From: Roseinatronobacter bogoriensis DSM 18756 | GTDB lineage: Bacteria; Pseudomonadota; Alphaproteobacteria; Rhodobacterales; Rhodobacteraceae | Reading direction: 5' to 3' | DNA: 64,000 nucleotides | Assembly (NCBI RefSeq): GCF_004366635.1 | Contig: NZ_SORN01000003.1 | Location: forward strand, 186,001-250,000 | Shown here: positions 29,086 to 37,972 of the stretch, piece by piece | Layout of the letters: every line of letters begins with the position of its first letter | Position numbering within the stretch: the stretch's first letter is position 1 | Translations under genes and position numbers: made by a program | The notes under the pieces: generated by a model | Database searches by the model: none | What the model was told of the DNA's origin: nothing | The model's input: the letters and a program-made list of their open reading frames with translations, nothing else

Positions 29086-30420
29086 TTATGCTGTCATCGC
29101 CAGAAGGGCCGCGCTCTCATGCGGGGCAAGCACTTTGCGGGCGGTGGCGAAGTTGCTTTGCCCTTTGCGTGTTGCCAGTTCCGGGAACAGGGCCAACAAC
29201 TCGTCGCGCTGCACTGTGTCCAGCCCGTTCAAAGTGACATCGGCAGGCTGGAAACTCTCGCTCCATGCGCCTTCAGAATCAATGATCTGATGATTGTCGA
29301 ACATGATGTGCACGTAAGTGACCGGACGCGCGTCGCGGGTAATGCCGGGCTGGCCGACCAGATCTCTGGCAGCCACCAGAACTTCGCGCTCTCCGAACAG
29401 AATTTCGGCCTGCTGGCCGCCTAGTAGCATGCGGTGGCCCGGCGACACGCGCAGATCACGCCTTGGCAGACGGTTGCCAAGCGCCCCTGCCGCGATCAGG
29501 ACCGAAGTGAAATCCGGGTTCTGCTCCAGGTATTCTGCATCCAGCATTCTGGTGCCCGCCCAACGCACAGGCTGGAACCCGTCATCGCGGGTAAGGACCT
29601 CATCACCGACGCGAATATCCTCGACCAGCTTGGGGCCTGTGGCCGTGACAATAAGCGTGCCAGCGGCAAAGCATGGAACGGTGATATGCACTTTTGCCTG
29701 ATCATAGCCGCCATTGCCGTCAATGACCGTATATTGAAAGGTATCCTTTCCAACAAAACCGGGATGGGGCGTGTAGGTAAAGGTGCCATCCGGGTGCATC
29801 GACACGGTACCATTGGCGGGCTGCGTATTCGTCAGGACCGACAGTTCATCTCCATCGGGGTCGCTGTCATTTAGAAGCACATTTCCCGTAAATGGTTTAT
29901 TGAACCTGGTCTCGAAGATGTCCTTTACAGCCACTGGCGGTTGATTGCCCGGCTCGCAGGGTGGTTCGGGGTGTTTCGGGTCCTTCTGCTCTACAGGTTC
30001 TCCCATAACGGCCTTGATGGAGCCGTGATTCTTGCCCGAAGTGCTGGTCGATGTGGCGCGAATACCGATGAAGTCGACCTGATCCAGACGCGTCGCATCG
30101 AGTTTGACTTTCAGCACATCGCCTTCGGTCAGGAAGGTTTCCTTGTCCTTGCCGCCGCGCCCCAGACCGGGAGAGCTGAGTTTGATAGCGCTGTCCCATT
30201 GAATGCTCTGGCCCTCATAGCGTGATCCGCCACCACTCATGTTCAGCGGGCCTGGCAGGTTCACACTTTTCCCAGAGAAGTCGTCATCCGCGACATAGAT
30301 GGCATTTACGTCCATCGAACCCTTGACGACTTTGACCTCGGCAAAAACTTCGCCATTCTGTTCAGAGACTGTCACGACATAAGACAGCCCACCTTCTTCG
30401 TGTGAGAAGGTTTTTGTCAT
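29086..30420 (-). CDS. Hint-domain protein with cadherin-like (VCBS/Ig) repeat
   Basis: 444 residues from the ATG at 30420, preceded by GGGGGAT; the frame stays open further upstream. Residues ~1-145 are a beta-rich region of unknown family. Residues ~160-248 form one cadherin/VCBS-like unit (DIFETRFNKPFTGNVLLND, PDGTFTYTPHPGFVGKDTF). A Hint (hedgehog/intein) domain begins at C250 in VPCFAAGTLI and continues through DIRVGDEVLTRDDGFQPVRW. This domain type is common in secreted, RTX-like proteins of Rhodobacteraceae and may self-process at that Cys. No signal peptide is seen, so export by a type I system is possible but unproven. Confidence 0.82.
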   Translation of the reverse strand: MTKTFSHEEGGLSYVVTVSEQNGEVFAEVKVVKGSMDVNAIYVADDDFSGKSVNLPGPLNMSGGGSRYEGQSIQWDSAIKLSSPGLGRGGKDKETFLTEGDVLKVKLDATRLDQVDFIGIRATSTSTSGKNHGSIKAVMGEPVEQKDPKHPEPPCEPGNQPPVAVKDIFETRFNKPFTGNVLLNDSDPDGDELSVLTNTQPANGTVSMHPDGTFTYTPHPGFVGKDTFQYTVIDGNGGYDQAKVHITVPCFAAGTLIVTATGPKLVEDIRVGDEVLTRDDGFQPVRWAGTRMLDAEYLEQNPDFTSVLIAAGALGNRLPRRDLRVSPGHRMLLGGQQAEILFGEREVLVAARDLVGQPGITRDARPVTYVHIMFDNHQIIDSEGAWSESFQPADVTLNGLDTVQRDELLALFPELATRKGQSNFATARKVLAPHESAALLAMTA

Positions 30421-30835
30421 CTTCGATCCCCCATCTTCCGTGTATGTGCAAACCTTGCTGGCCGGCACATGTTTTGACGGCTGTGGCGCGTGTAACCACA
30501 GGGCCGCCGTGTATGTTCCCGCGGTCTTGCGCCCGCGTATTTGCTGCTTGAAATTGGACCCGCCAAACCCCGGTGTGAGGGGTGTCGCCCAGATGATGGA
30601 CAACGGTAAACCAGCCCAAAGCGTGTGATAAATCTTTAAAAATTTAATCGTGGCGAAAGTAAGGCGACCTCGCGGCGGGACGAAATATCTGCTGAAAATT
30701 ATTTGAAATCAGACGCTAGGACAACTTATAGGTGTGCTGCTGGAAACCTTGGTCGCGGCGATGTTGTGGGCTGCATCACACGAAGCGAACCCGCTGCCAT
30801 CGGCTGATCACACAGATCGAGGCTGCGAATTTTCG
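30421..30835. other. AT-rich intergenic region upstream of the Hint-protein gene
   Basis: About 415 bases without a convincing gene. The middle (30630-30735) is AT-rich compared with its surroundings and probably holds the minus-strand promoter; TTGTCC and TAATTT 17 bases apart are a weak candidate. The frame of the Hint protein stays open to 30603 without recognisable homology. Confidence 0.45.
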
Positions 30836-30839
30836 CTAG

Positions 30840-31159
30840 TCTTCGCCACCTGACACAAGATAGCCTATGACTGCTTGGTGGGCGTTGCAGTCTTTGACCG
30901 GCGCGGAGTCAAGGGCGTCAGCCCGCCGCGCATCGCCGGGCCGCCCGCACGGCACGGCGATTGGGCTGCCCCCAGCACAACGATCTGATCTCTCAAGGGC
31001 TTGGCCAGCATAAAGCGCAACAGATTATGCGTTAGATCGCCGTACCGCGGCCCGACGCTGCGCGACTTTGCACCCGGCTTCGCCATATCCGCAAAGTCCC
31101 GCAAAGCCGCCACAGGCAACAGCATTGTGGTGCCGGAACCTTTCATCAGGTGGCGAACA
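30840..31159. mobile_element. MITE-like element copy C (320 bp)
   Basis: The ends are TCTTCGCCACCTGA (30840-30853) and TCAGGTGGCGAACA (31146-31159), inverted repeats of 14 bp with one mismatch. They are flanked by CTAG on both sides (30836-30839 and 31160-31163), a 4-bp target duplication. The right duplication contains the TAG stop codon of the neighbouring beta-oxidation gene, so the insertion left that gene intact. The interior is related to copies at 9444-9741 and ~4592-4847. A minus-strand frame of 93 codons (30865-31146) runs through it but matches no transposase I know. Confidence 0.8.
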
Positions 31160-33259
31160 CTAGCTGTTCAAGCTTGAGAACAGGCGCTTTTCCTGTGCCA
31201 ATTGCACCAGCAAAGGGGCAGGGCGCCAGAAATGCGCATCCTCTTGGGCAAATGCTTCAATCTGCGCCAGAAGCTGATTGAGGCCCTGAGTATCCGCCCA
31301 ATGCATTGGCCCACCGCGCCAACGCGGAAAGCCATATCCGTGCAACAATGTGACATCTACATCAAGGGGACGCGCTGCAATGCCTTCGCCAACCACATGC
31401 GCGGATTCGTTAACCATTGCAGCCATGTAACGGGCAATGATTTCATCGGAGCTGAAATTGCGCGGCGTTACGCCATATTCGCGGCGTTCTGCGGCAATGA
31501 TCGCTTCGACCTCGGGGCAGGGGCGGCCCTTGGGGCTGTCTGTGTCATAGGTGTAATAACCCTGTCCTGACTTTCGGCCATGCCAGCCGCGCATATGCAT
31601 CTCATCGGCCCAACGCGCCACAAATTCGCGCGGGTCGCGCGTGGCGGCTTTGCGCTGGCGGGTCATGAAGCCGATATCCAGCCCGGCCAGGTCCTGTACG
31701 GCATATGGCCCCATCGGAAAGCCGAATTCGGTCACCGCTCGGTCAACCTCATAAGGGCTGGCCCCGGCCAGAACCATGTGATCTGACACTGCGCGATAGA
31801 CCTGCAAGATGCGGTTGCCGATAAATCCGTCGCAGACGCCAGCGCGAACGCTGACCTTGCCCAGTTTCTTGCCAAAGGCGAATCCAGTGGCCACGACGTC
31901 TGGTGCAGTCGCCTTTGGCACGACAATTTCCAGTAGCCGCATGATATGGGCAGGCGAAAAGAAATGAAGGCCAAGCACATCGGTGGGGCGCGTGGTCATT
32001 GCGGCGATCTGGGGAATGTCCAGATAAGACGTGTTGGTCGCCAGAATGGCCCCGGCCTTGCAGTGGCGGTCAAGCTGGGTGAAGACCTCGCGCTTGATGT
32101 CCATGTCTTCAAAAACCGCCTCGATTACCATGTCGCGGTCTGCAAGTGCCGCGTAAGATTCGGCTGTGCGGAACTGTTGCCCGAGAATGCGCGTGCGGGC
32201 CTCATCTGTCAATTTGCCCCGCTTCACGCTCTCGGCCAACATTTGCGCGACGGTCTGCTGCGCCTGCGCGGCGGATGACGCATCGCGTTCCAGTAGCGTG
32301 ACATCCAGCCCGGCCAGCAAGGCGGAAACGGCAATCCCGCTTCCCATGCGCCCGCCGCCAACCACGCCAAGTAGTGAAAACGCGCGGGGGGTGACGCCAT
32401 CAAGTTCGGGCAGTTGCGCGACCTTGCGTTCAGCCTGGAATGCGTGAACCAAAGCGGCGCGCTGAGGGGATTCTCTCAGGTGCAGGAACAAGGCGCGTTC
32501 GTGCTTCATCCCTTCTGCAAATGGCATGGCCGCGCCGCTCACTGCGGCATCAATCGCCGCCATCTGGGCGTTCTGCCCCCTGTATCGCGCGGCTGTGTGT
32601 GCGCGCAGTGTGTCGATCTGTTCTTTGTTGACCTGCGGCGGGGGCATATCACACAGCCTTCGTGGGCCAGCACCCATTGCCATCAACTCCCGTGCCTTTA
32701 CCAGACCGGCGGTGCGCGGGTCTTGCGCCGCTGGGACCAGCTCATCAATGATTCCCATCTCCAGCGCTTGGTCGGCGGAAATATGGCGCGCCGAGATCAT
32801 GATCTCCAACGCGGCCTCCAGCCCTGTCAGGCGGGGCAGGCGTTGTGTGCCACCCGCACCGGGCAGCAGGCCAAGGCTGGTTTCTGGCAGGCCGGTTTTC
32901 AGCCCCGGCAATCCGATACGGTAATGCGCCCCCAAGGCCAGTTCCAGCCCGCCGCCAAGGGCTGTGCCATGCATCACACATAGAACAGGCTTTTCCAGCG
33001 CTTCCAGCCGGGCAACCACATCGGGCAGAAAGGGCGCTGTCGCGGGCTTGCCAAATTCCTTGATATCGGCGCCGGCAACAAATGTGCGGCCTGCGCAATA
33101 CAGCACGGCAATCCGCGCCGCAGTATCTGCGGCGAAGGCATCCGCGCAGTCGATCAACCCTGCGCGCACCGACTGGCCGATTGCATTGACTGGCGGGTTG
33201 TCGATGCAAATCAGAGCGATGTCGCCCTCGCGGCTGTAGCGGACAGGCTGATGTGTCAT
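31160..33259 (-). CDS. Bifunctional enoyl-CoA hydratase / 3-hydroxyacyl-CoA dehydrogenase
   Basis: 699 residues from the ATG at 33259 (MTHQPVRYSREGDIALICID). Residues ~1-200 are a crotonase domain (NPPVNAIGQ, FVAGADIKEF, ALGGGLELALGAH with the oxyanion-hole glycines). Around residue 295 an NAD-binding domain starts (GVVGGGRMGSGIA), then EAVFEDMDIK and the 3HCDH C-domains (GFIGNRI, FGFPMGPYAVQDLAGLD). It performs two successive steps of fatty-acid beta-oxidation, as FadJ/FadB do. No thiolase is adjacent. The stop codon lies in the target duplication of MITE copy C. Confidence 0.94.
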   Translation of the reverse strand: MTHQPVRYSREGDIALICIDNPPVNAIGQSVRAGLIDCADAFAADTAARIAVLYCAGRTFVAGADIKEFGKPATAPFLPDVVARLEALEKPVLCVMHGTALGGGLELALGAHYRIGLPGLKTGLPETSLGLLPGAGGTQRLPRLTGLEAALEIMISARHISADQALEMGIIDELVPAAQDPRTAGLVKARELMAMGAGPRRLCDMPPPQVNKEQIDTLRAHTAARYRGQNAQMAAIDAAVSGAAMPFAEGMKHERALFLHLRESPQRAALVHAFQAERKVAQLPELDGVTPRAFSLLGVVGGGRMGSGIAVSALLAGLDVTLLERDASSAAQAQQTVAQMLAESVKRGKLTDEARTRILGQQFRTAESYAALADRDMVIEAVFEDMDIKREVFTQLDRHCKAGAILATNTSYLDIPQIAAMTTRPTDVLGLHFFSPAHIMRLLEIVVPKATAPDVVATGFAFGKKLGKVSVRAGVCDGFIGNRILQVYRAVSDHMVLAGASPYEVDRAVTEFGFPMGPYAVQDLAGLDIGFMTRQRKAATRDPREFVARWADEMHMRGWHGRKSGQGYYTYDTDSPKGRPCPEVEAIIAAERREYGVTPRNFSSDEIIARYMAAMVNESAHVVGEGIAARPLDVDVTLLHGYGFPRWRGGPMHWADTQGLNQLLAQIEAFAQEDAHFWRPAPLLVQLAQEKRLFSSLNS

Positions 33260-33343
33260 GGCGGTGTCTCCGTGCAAGGCAGGCATGTTTACCTGACATC
33301 TTGACGGGATCAGGGCAAGCCCTGCGACATGCAAGAGGATCCA

Positions 33344-33385
33344 ACTAAAACGCCCTGCCATAGCGTTAGGTGCCATGACAGGGCG
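33344..33385 (-). terminator. Terminator at the end of the bchF-to-cytochrome superoperon
   Basis: On the minus strand CGCCCTG (33385-33379) pairs with CAGGGCG (33357-33351), with extra pairing (CAT/ATG) inside, followed by TTTTAGTT. It lies 58 bases past the cytochrome gene. Confidence 0.75.
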
Positions 33386-33442
33386 GTCTATTTAATGGTA
33401 ATTGGCGGCAGAAGTCAGATCAGCCGCCAAAACCCATTCGGA

Positions 33443-33913
33443 TCAGCTGCCCTCTTCGGCTGCGTCCTCTTCTGCGTCCACGGACCCGAACTGCCCCAGA
33501 AACGCTATGATGTCGCGCGCTGTTGCTTCGTCACGCACGCGGAACGACATCTGGCTGCGTGCGCGGCGGTCATCCAGCGTTTCGCGCAAGAAGGTCGTGG
33601 GGTCGAGGAGATAGGGAACCATGACCTCTTCATCCCAGACAACGCCGCTTTCGCCAACTTCGACCAGTGATGCGCCATAGCGGAACCCCTCAACTGTGCC
33701 GGGCTGACGGCCAAACACGCCGTAAAGGTTGGGGCCGGTGCGCATGTTTGGCCGACCTGCCAGAACTTCGCCATCTTCATTGGCCACATTGTGGCAGTTC
33801 TGGCACTGGCTTTGAAAGGCGCTTTCGCCAGCTTCTATGTCGCCAGCGAAGGCGGGTAGCGAAGCGAAAGAAAGAGCAAGGGCGCTGAGTGCCGCGCCAG
33901 TCGTAAACTTCAT
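33443..33913 (-). CDS. cycA: Cytochrome c2-like class I c-type cytochrome
   Basis: 156 residues from the ATG at 33913. A signal peptide (to about AFA-GD, residue 24) sends it to the periplasm. Heme attaches at CQNCH (C37, C40, H41), and the likely sixth ligand is M122 in SQMSF. It resembles cytochrome c2 class proteins that shuttle electrons between the bc1 complex and the reaction centre. The tail is very acidic (DAEEDAAEEGS). It closes the photosynthesis superoperon after hemA and puhE, a position where Rhodobacter-type clusters have cycA; the symbol is by context. Confidence 0.75.
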   Translation of the reverse strand: MKFTTGAALSALALSFASLPAFAGDIEAGESAFQSQCQNCHNVANEDGEVLAGRPNMRTGPNLYGVFGRQPGTVEGFRYGASLVEVGESGVVWDEEVMVPYLLDPTTFLRETLDDRRARSQMSFRVRDEATARDIIAFLGQFGSVDAEEDAAEEGS

Positions 33914-33983
33914 ATCTTCTAACCTCCCGATTGTATTCAGATGCCAACATCTGACGTGGTTTTTAAACAAGTCAAGCCTGTCA

Positions 33984-35195
33984 TCACGCAACAGCATGCG
34001 CGATGGCGCATTGCTGCCAAAGCGATGTCAGTGCGGTCACCAGATGGTCGATATCTGCGTCTGAATGCAGCGGCCCCGGTGTAATGCGCAAGCGCTCGGT
34101 CCCTTTTGGAACAGTTGGGTAGTTGATAGGCTGCACATAAATACCCCAATCCTCCATCAGGATATCTGACAACATCCGGCATTTGACCGGATCGCCAATC
34201 ATGACCGGAATGATGTGGCTTTCATTGGCGATATGGGGAATGCCCTGTGCATCCAGCTTTGCGCGCAGCCGCGCAACGCGCTCGCGCTGCGCAAGGCGCT
34301 CGGTATCGGAAGATTTAAGGTGCTGGATCGAAGCTGTCGCGGCGGCTGCAACTGCGGGCGGCAACGCGGTCGTGAAAATGAAGCCCGAAGCAAAAGAGCG
34401 GATGAAGTCGCATAGCGCCGTTGACCCGGTGATATAGCCCCCAACAACACCATAGGCCTTGCCCAGCGTACCCTCAATCAGGGTGATCCGGTCTGCGAGT
34501 CCGCGCTCTTCGGAAATGCCGCCGCCGCGCGGGCCATACATGCCCACAGCATGGACTTCGTCCAGATAGGTCATGGCGCCATGCGCCTCTGCGACCTCTA
34601 CAATCTCGCGCATCGGGCAGATGTCGCCATCCATCGAGTACACCGATTCAAACGCCACAATCTTTGGGCGGTCGCCCACCGCTTTCAGTTTGCGATCCAG
34701 ATCGCGCCAGTCATTGTGCTTCCACAACACCTTGTCTGCGCGGGAATGCCGGATGCCTTCGATCATGCTGGCATGGTTTTTCTCATCCGACAGGATCACG
34801 GCATTCGGGATCTTGGCACCAAGGGTCGACAAGGCGGCCCAGTTCGACACATAGCCAGACGTAAACAGCAATGCGGCTTCCTTGCGGTGCAGGTCGGCCA
34901 GTTCCTCTTCCAGCAGACGGTGCAGGTGGTTATTGCCCGAAATGTTGCGCGTGCCGCCTGCACCAGTGCCACAAGCCTGCACGGCCTGAACCATGCTGTC
35001 CACGACCTTGGGATTATGTCCCATGCCCAGATAATCGTTCGAGCACCAGACAGTCACTTCCTGTACATCATCGCCATTGTATCGCTTGACCTTGGGGAAA
35101 TTGCCGCATTGGCGTTCAACCTCGGCAAAAACACGGTAATTGCCTTCGGTCTTGAGTGTGTCCAGCGCAGTCTTGAAATGGGTGTCAAAATCCAT
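33984..35195 (-). CDS. hemA: 5-aminolevulinate synthase
   Basis: 403 residues from the ATG at 35195, chosen because GAGGGG lies six bases upstream; an ATG at 35213 overlapping the puhE stop is the alternative. VWCSNDYLGMGHNP, GTGAGGTRNISGN and TLGKAYG with the PLP lysine K246 identify the glycine-dependent (C4) ALA synthase. It condenses glycine and succinyl-CoA to start tetrapyrrole synthesis. Its place in the superoperon ties ALA supply to bacteriochlorophyll demand. Confidence 0.96.
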   Translation of the reverse strand: MDFDTHFKTALDTLKTEGNYRVFAEVERQCGNFPKVKRYNGDDVQEVTVWCSNDYLGMGHNPKVVDSMVQAVQACGTGAGGTRNISGNNHLHRLLEEELADLHRKEAALLFTSGYVSNWAALSTLGAKIPNAVILSDEKNHASMIEGIRHSRADKVLWKHNDWRDLDRKLKAVGDRPKIVAFESVYSMDGDICPMREIVEVAEAHGAMTYLDEVHAVGMYGPRGGGISEERGLADRITLIEGTLGKAYGVVGGYITGSTALCDFIRSFASGFIFTTALPPAVAAAATASIQHLKSSDTERLAQRERVARLRAKLDAQGIPHIANESHIIPVMIGDPVKCRMLSDILMEDWGIYVQPINYPTVPKGTERLRITPGPLHSDADIDHLVTALTSLWQQCAIAHAVA

Positions 35196-35209
35196 GGGGA
35201 TCCCCTCGG

Positions 35210-36010
35210 TCATGTTTTTCGTTTCTTGGGTGTGGGTGCCGGAATCATCCAGCGCCAGAGTTTGTCATCACGCACCCGCCAGACCATGAACCAGTGTTCC
35301 AAGAGTGCCAGTGCCGTCAGCATGGACAGAAGCGTGAAGCCGATGATCGCGCCCTGATCCGCCGCCTGATGTGCGCGCCAGAGCCGTTCGAGAAAGCAGC
35401 CAACAGCCAGCGCCAGCAGCGTGACCGAAAGCGGAAAGAAACCACTGACCGGCCCTTGCCGGAAATAGCTGGACAGATGGGCCAATGGCTTGGGCAAAAA
35501 ATCGGTATTGATCCGTGGAACCCCCAGAAACAGGTTCAGCTTGGCCGATATCCGGGCAGCGAACAGAACCAGAAATGTCCACAAAGCAAAGGTGTTTGCG
35601 GCGCCCAGCGATGACAGGATCAGCGCCACCACCACTGCCGCAAGCATGAATTCATGCCATGCCACAGTGCGGAATGCCGACCAGAATCGCCCGACAGGGT
35701 CCAGCCCTTCCGGGCAAGGTTCGGTATTCGGACCTGTGATAACCCCGGACAGAAATGCCAGTTCGATCCAGGCCCACAGCGCCATTGCTGACAGGAACGC
35801 AAACCACACGCCCTGCGGGCTGGCATCCGCCAGCGTGGCATTGACCCCCACTGCGCCAGCGGCAAACAGCGGCAGTGACAGAATTACCGACCAGACATGC
35901 TGGTCAGGGCTGCCACGGTCCGCAGCGTGAACGCGCCACAGCAGGATGCCCGTGGCAAACCACCACAAAAACAGCGCGGCAAGTGCGGCTATCCAGGGGG
36001 TTTCGAACAT
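35210..36010 (-). CDS. puhE: Photosynthetic complex assembly protein PuhE
   Basis: 266 residues, about seven membrane helices starting TPWIAALAALFLWWFATGIL. The segments NATLADASPQGVWFAFLSA, WHEFMLAAV and RISAKLNLFLGVPRIN are typical of PuhE (Orf274 of Rhodobacter). It is needed for normal reaction-centre/LH1 assembly and affects bacteriochlorophyll level; the mechanism is unknown. It follows acsF after a stem-loop and precedes hemA. Confidence 0.92.
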   Translation of the reverse strand: MFETPWIAALAALFLWWFATGILLWRVHAADRGSPDQHVWSVILSLPLFAAGAVGVNATLADASPQGVWFAFLSAMALWAWIELAFLSGVITGPNTEPCPEGLDPVGRFWSAFRTVAWHEFMLAAVVVALILSSLGAANTFALWTFLVLFAARISAKLNLFLGVPRINTDFLPKPLAHLSSYFRQGPVSGFFPLSVTLLALAVGCFLERLWRAHQAADQGAIIGFTLLSMLTALALLEHWFMVWRVRDDKLWRWMIPAPTPKKRKT

Positions 36011-36030
36011 TTATCCTCCGACATGGCTGA

Positions 36031-36056
36031 AAGGTGCCGGCCAAACCCGGCACCTT
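36031..36056 (-). other. Intercistronic stem-loop acsF / puhE
   Basis: AAGGTGCCGG (36031-36040) pairs perfectly with CCGGCACCTT (36047-36056) around six bases. On the minus strand it is followed by TTTC. It may be a partial terminator or a stabilising/processing hairpin that lowers puhE-hemA expression relative to acsF. Confidence 0.6.
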
Positions 36057-36062
36057 GGGGGG

Positions 36063-37157
36063 TCAGTAGGCAGGTTCCAGACGCACCGATACTGGCGGGG
36101 TGCTTTTCTTGACCGGGATCAGGTAGAGGCGGGCAAAGCCCAGCCCGGCCTTGGTCATCGCGGCCCATTTCGTCAGTTTGCCCGCCATGCCGCCCTTGCG
36201 CTCGCCCTGCTCCATATCGCGGAAGGCAGCCTCGATCTTCTTCAGCGTGGGCATCCATGCAGGGTGGTCGATGTCCAGTTCCATCGGAAATACCTGCTTC
36301 GCAATCTCACCCGTCTTGCGGAACACTTCCTGATCATACCAGTCGATATCGACGCCCAAGGCCTTGTGGAATTCGGGGCGTGCATGGTCGCGCACATACA
36401 TGGTGGCAAACACCGCTGTCAGAAAGAACCTGATCCACAGCTTGTTGACAAAGCTCTCTGTCAGCTTCGGGTCGGTGCGCATCAGCAGGGCAAAGGCTTC
36501 GCCATGGCTGAATTCATCATTGCACCATTCCTTGAACCACTTGAAGATTGGATGAAAGCGCTTCTCCGGGTGCTGCTCCAGATGGCGGTAGATTGTGATA
36601 TACCGCGCATAGCCGATCTTTTCCGACAGATAGGTGGCATAATAGATGAATTTGGGCCGAAAATAGGTGTATTTCTTCGCCTTTGTCAGAAAGCCGAGGT
36701 TCACGGCAACACCTGCTTCGCGCAGTGCATCATTGATGAAGCCTGCATGGCGCGCCTCGTCGCGGGCCATATAATTGAACAGCTCGCAAATATCCGGGTT
36801 CTTGCCGCGCCGCTTCATCTCCTTGTAAAGCACGCAGCCAGAGAACTCCGCCGTGCACGAGGACACCAGAAAGTCGATGAATTCGCGCTTCAGCTTGGGC
36901 TCCATATTGTCCCAATCGACCTTGTCCCAAGCCTCGTTCTTCTTGAAATGGCCCTTGTTGGGGTCCGACTTCATCTGTCCGATCAGCTTGTCCCATTCTT
37001 CGCGCACAGGTGTCACGTCGATGCGGTCCAACTCGTCGAAATCGGTGGTGTAGAAACGCGGGTTCAGCAGGGTCGATTCCTGCGCCATTGCATCGGTGTC
37101 GAACTTGCCTGCCATCTCGGCATGCAGCTCGTCATGGGTTGTGGCATGAACATTCAT
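36063..37157 (-). CDS. acsF: Magnesium-protoporphyrin IX monomethyl ester (oxidative) cyclase
   Basis: 364 residues. Di-iron ligands are visible in ELFNYMARDEARHAGF (E..ExxH) and WCNDEFSHGEAFALL (E..H), the ferritin-like pattern of AcsF. It builds the fifth ring (isocyclic ring E) of bacteriochlorophyll using O2. The ATG overlaps the stop of the 98-aa gene by four bases. The window also has bchE, the oxygen-independent counterpart. Confidence 0.96.
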   Translation of the reverse strand: MNVHATTHDELHAEMAGKFDTDAMAQESTLLNPRFYTTDFDELDRIDVTPVREEWDKLIGQMKSDPNKGHFKKNEAWDKVDWDNMEPKLKREFIDFLVSSCTAEFSGCVLYKEMKRRGKNPDICELFNYMARDEARHAGFINDALREAGVAVNLGFLTKAKKYTYFRPKFIYYATYLSEKIGYARYITIYRHLEQHPEKRFHPIFKWFKEWCNDEFSHGEAFALLMRTDPKLTESFVNKLWIRFFLTAVFATMYVRDHARPEFHKALGVDIDWYDQEVFRKTGEIAKQVFPMELDIDHPAWMPTLKKIEAAFRDMEQGERKGGMAGKLTKWAAMTKAGLGFARLYLIPVKKSTPPVSVRLEPAY

Positions 37158-37450
37158 ACGCTCATCTCCTCTGAGAACGAGAATTCACAGAGTTCCATGA
37201 ATTCGAAATCACCTGTCAGCCGCGTCCAGAGCCGTTCCAGCATATTGGCACGGGTGATCGTGGCGATGCGATCCTCGACGATCAATTCGCCCCATGCGGC
37301 CAGTACGGGTGGGCCCTGCACCTGAACCTCATCTCCGGGGTGAATGACAGAGCCGTCATTGAACCGGACATGGGCGTGAAGAGCTTCGAAGCGATGAGAA
37401 ACTTCAACAGTGCAGGGCACGTGTTCGATCTTTTTTGAGAAGAGTGACAT
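37154..37450 (-). CDS. Conserved small protein between puhC and acsF
   Basis: 98 residues. It starts MSLFSKKIEHVPCTVEVSHRF and is mainly beta-strand with a central VIHPGDEVQVQGPP turn and an acidic C-terminus. No membrane segment. It is translationally coupled to acsF by an ATGA overlap and sits 31 bases after puhC. Genes at this position exist in other Rhodobacteraceae clusters without a firm role; an accessory role for the AcsF cyclase is suggested by the coupling only. Confidence 0.8.
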   Translation of the reverse strand: MSLFSKKIEHVPCTVEVSHRFEALHAHVRFNDGSVIHPGDEVQVQGPPVLAAWGELIVEDRIATITRANMLERLWTRLTGDFEFMELCEFSFSEEMSV

Positions 37451-37481
37451 TGGTTTTTCCCTTGGTTTTTTATGGTCGTTT

Positions 37482-37964
37482 TTATTTTATATTCAGCAGC
37501 CGTTCGAATGCGGCCTGGTTTTCGCTGCCGAACTGGGTCAGTTCGACGCGGTAATCGGTTAGGGGGTCAATCGCGGCCAGACGCCCGTTTTCAAATTGCA
37601 CAATCTGAAGCGGCAGGTTGGGGTCTATCCCGTGGCGGCGACGCATGGTCATCAGACCATTCTGAATCACTGTTATGAAGCCGCCATGAGCCATGTCAGC
37701 CAACAGGTTGCCTTCGGCGTCCAGCACCGTCACGGCCTGTGCGTCATTTCCCACAAGGCTGATTGTCCAGCTCTGAACAACGGGCGCTTCGGCCGGGACA
37801 GCGGCTTTTTCCCGCCCAGTGAAGCTGGCATAGCTCACAAGTGCAAGCGATATTACGGCAAGCGCAAACATCGCGCGCACCAGCCCGATCGGGATCATGT
37901 CATTTGCATCTTCACGCTTGAATTTCGGGGTGAAGGGCTTTTGGGGGTTGGGGTTGGTGGTCAT
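37482..37964 (-). CDS. puhC: Photosynthetic complex assembly protein PuhC
   Basis: 160 residues from the ATG at 37964 (GAGGGAT upstream). The N-terminus is cytoplasmic, one helix spans residues ~28-47 (PIGLVRAMFALAVISLALVS), and the rest is a periplasmic beta-rich domain (GFITVIQNGLMTMRRRHG). In Rhodobacter PuhC supports assembly and organisation of the reaction centre-LH1 core. It lies eight bases after puhB. Confidence 0.92.
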   Translation of the reverse strand: MTTNPNPQKPFTPKFKREDANDMIPIGLVRAMFALAVISLALVSYASFTGREKAAVPAEAPVVQSWTISLVGNDAQAVTVLDAEGNLLADMAHGGFITVIQNGLMTMRRRHGIDPNLPLQIVQFENGRLAAIDPLTDYRVELTQFGSENQAAFERLLNIK

Positions 37965-37972
37965 GGCATCCC

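Noticed and set aside
30865..31146. 93-codon frame inside MITE copy C as a gene
   Set aside because: Parts of the frame are mirrored in copies A and B but interrupted there by stops; it looks like conserved element DNA or a fossil frame rather than an active gene.
35946..37325. 459-codon open frame antisense to acsF
   Set aside because: It covers acsF and parts of its neighbours, has no similarity to any known protein and is explained by GC-rich codon use.
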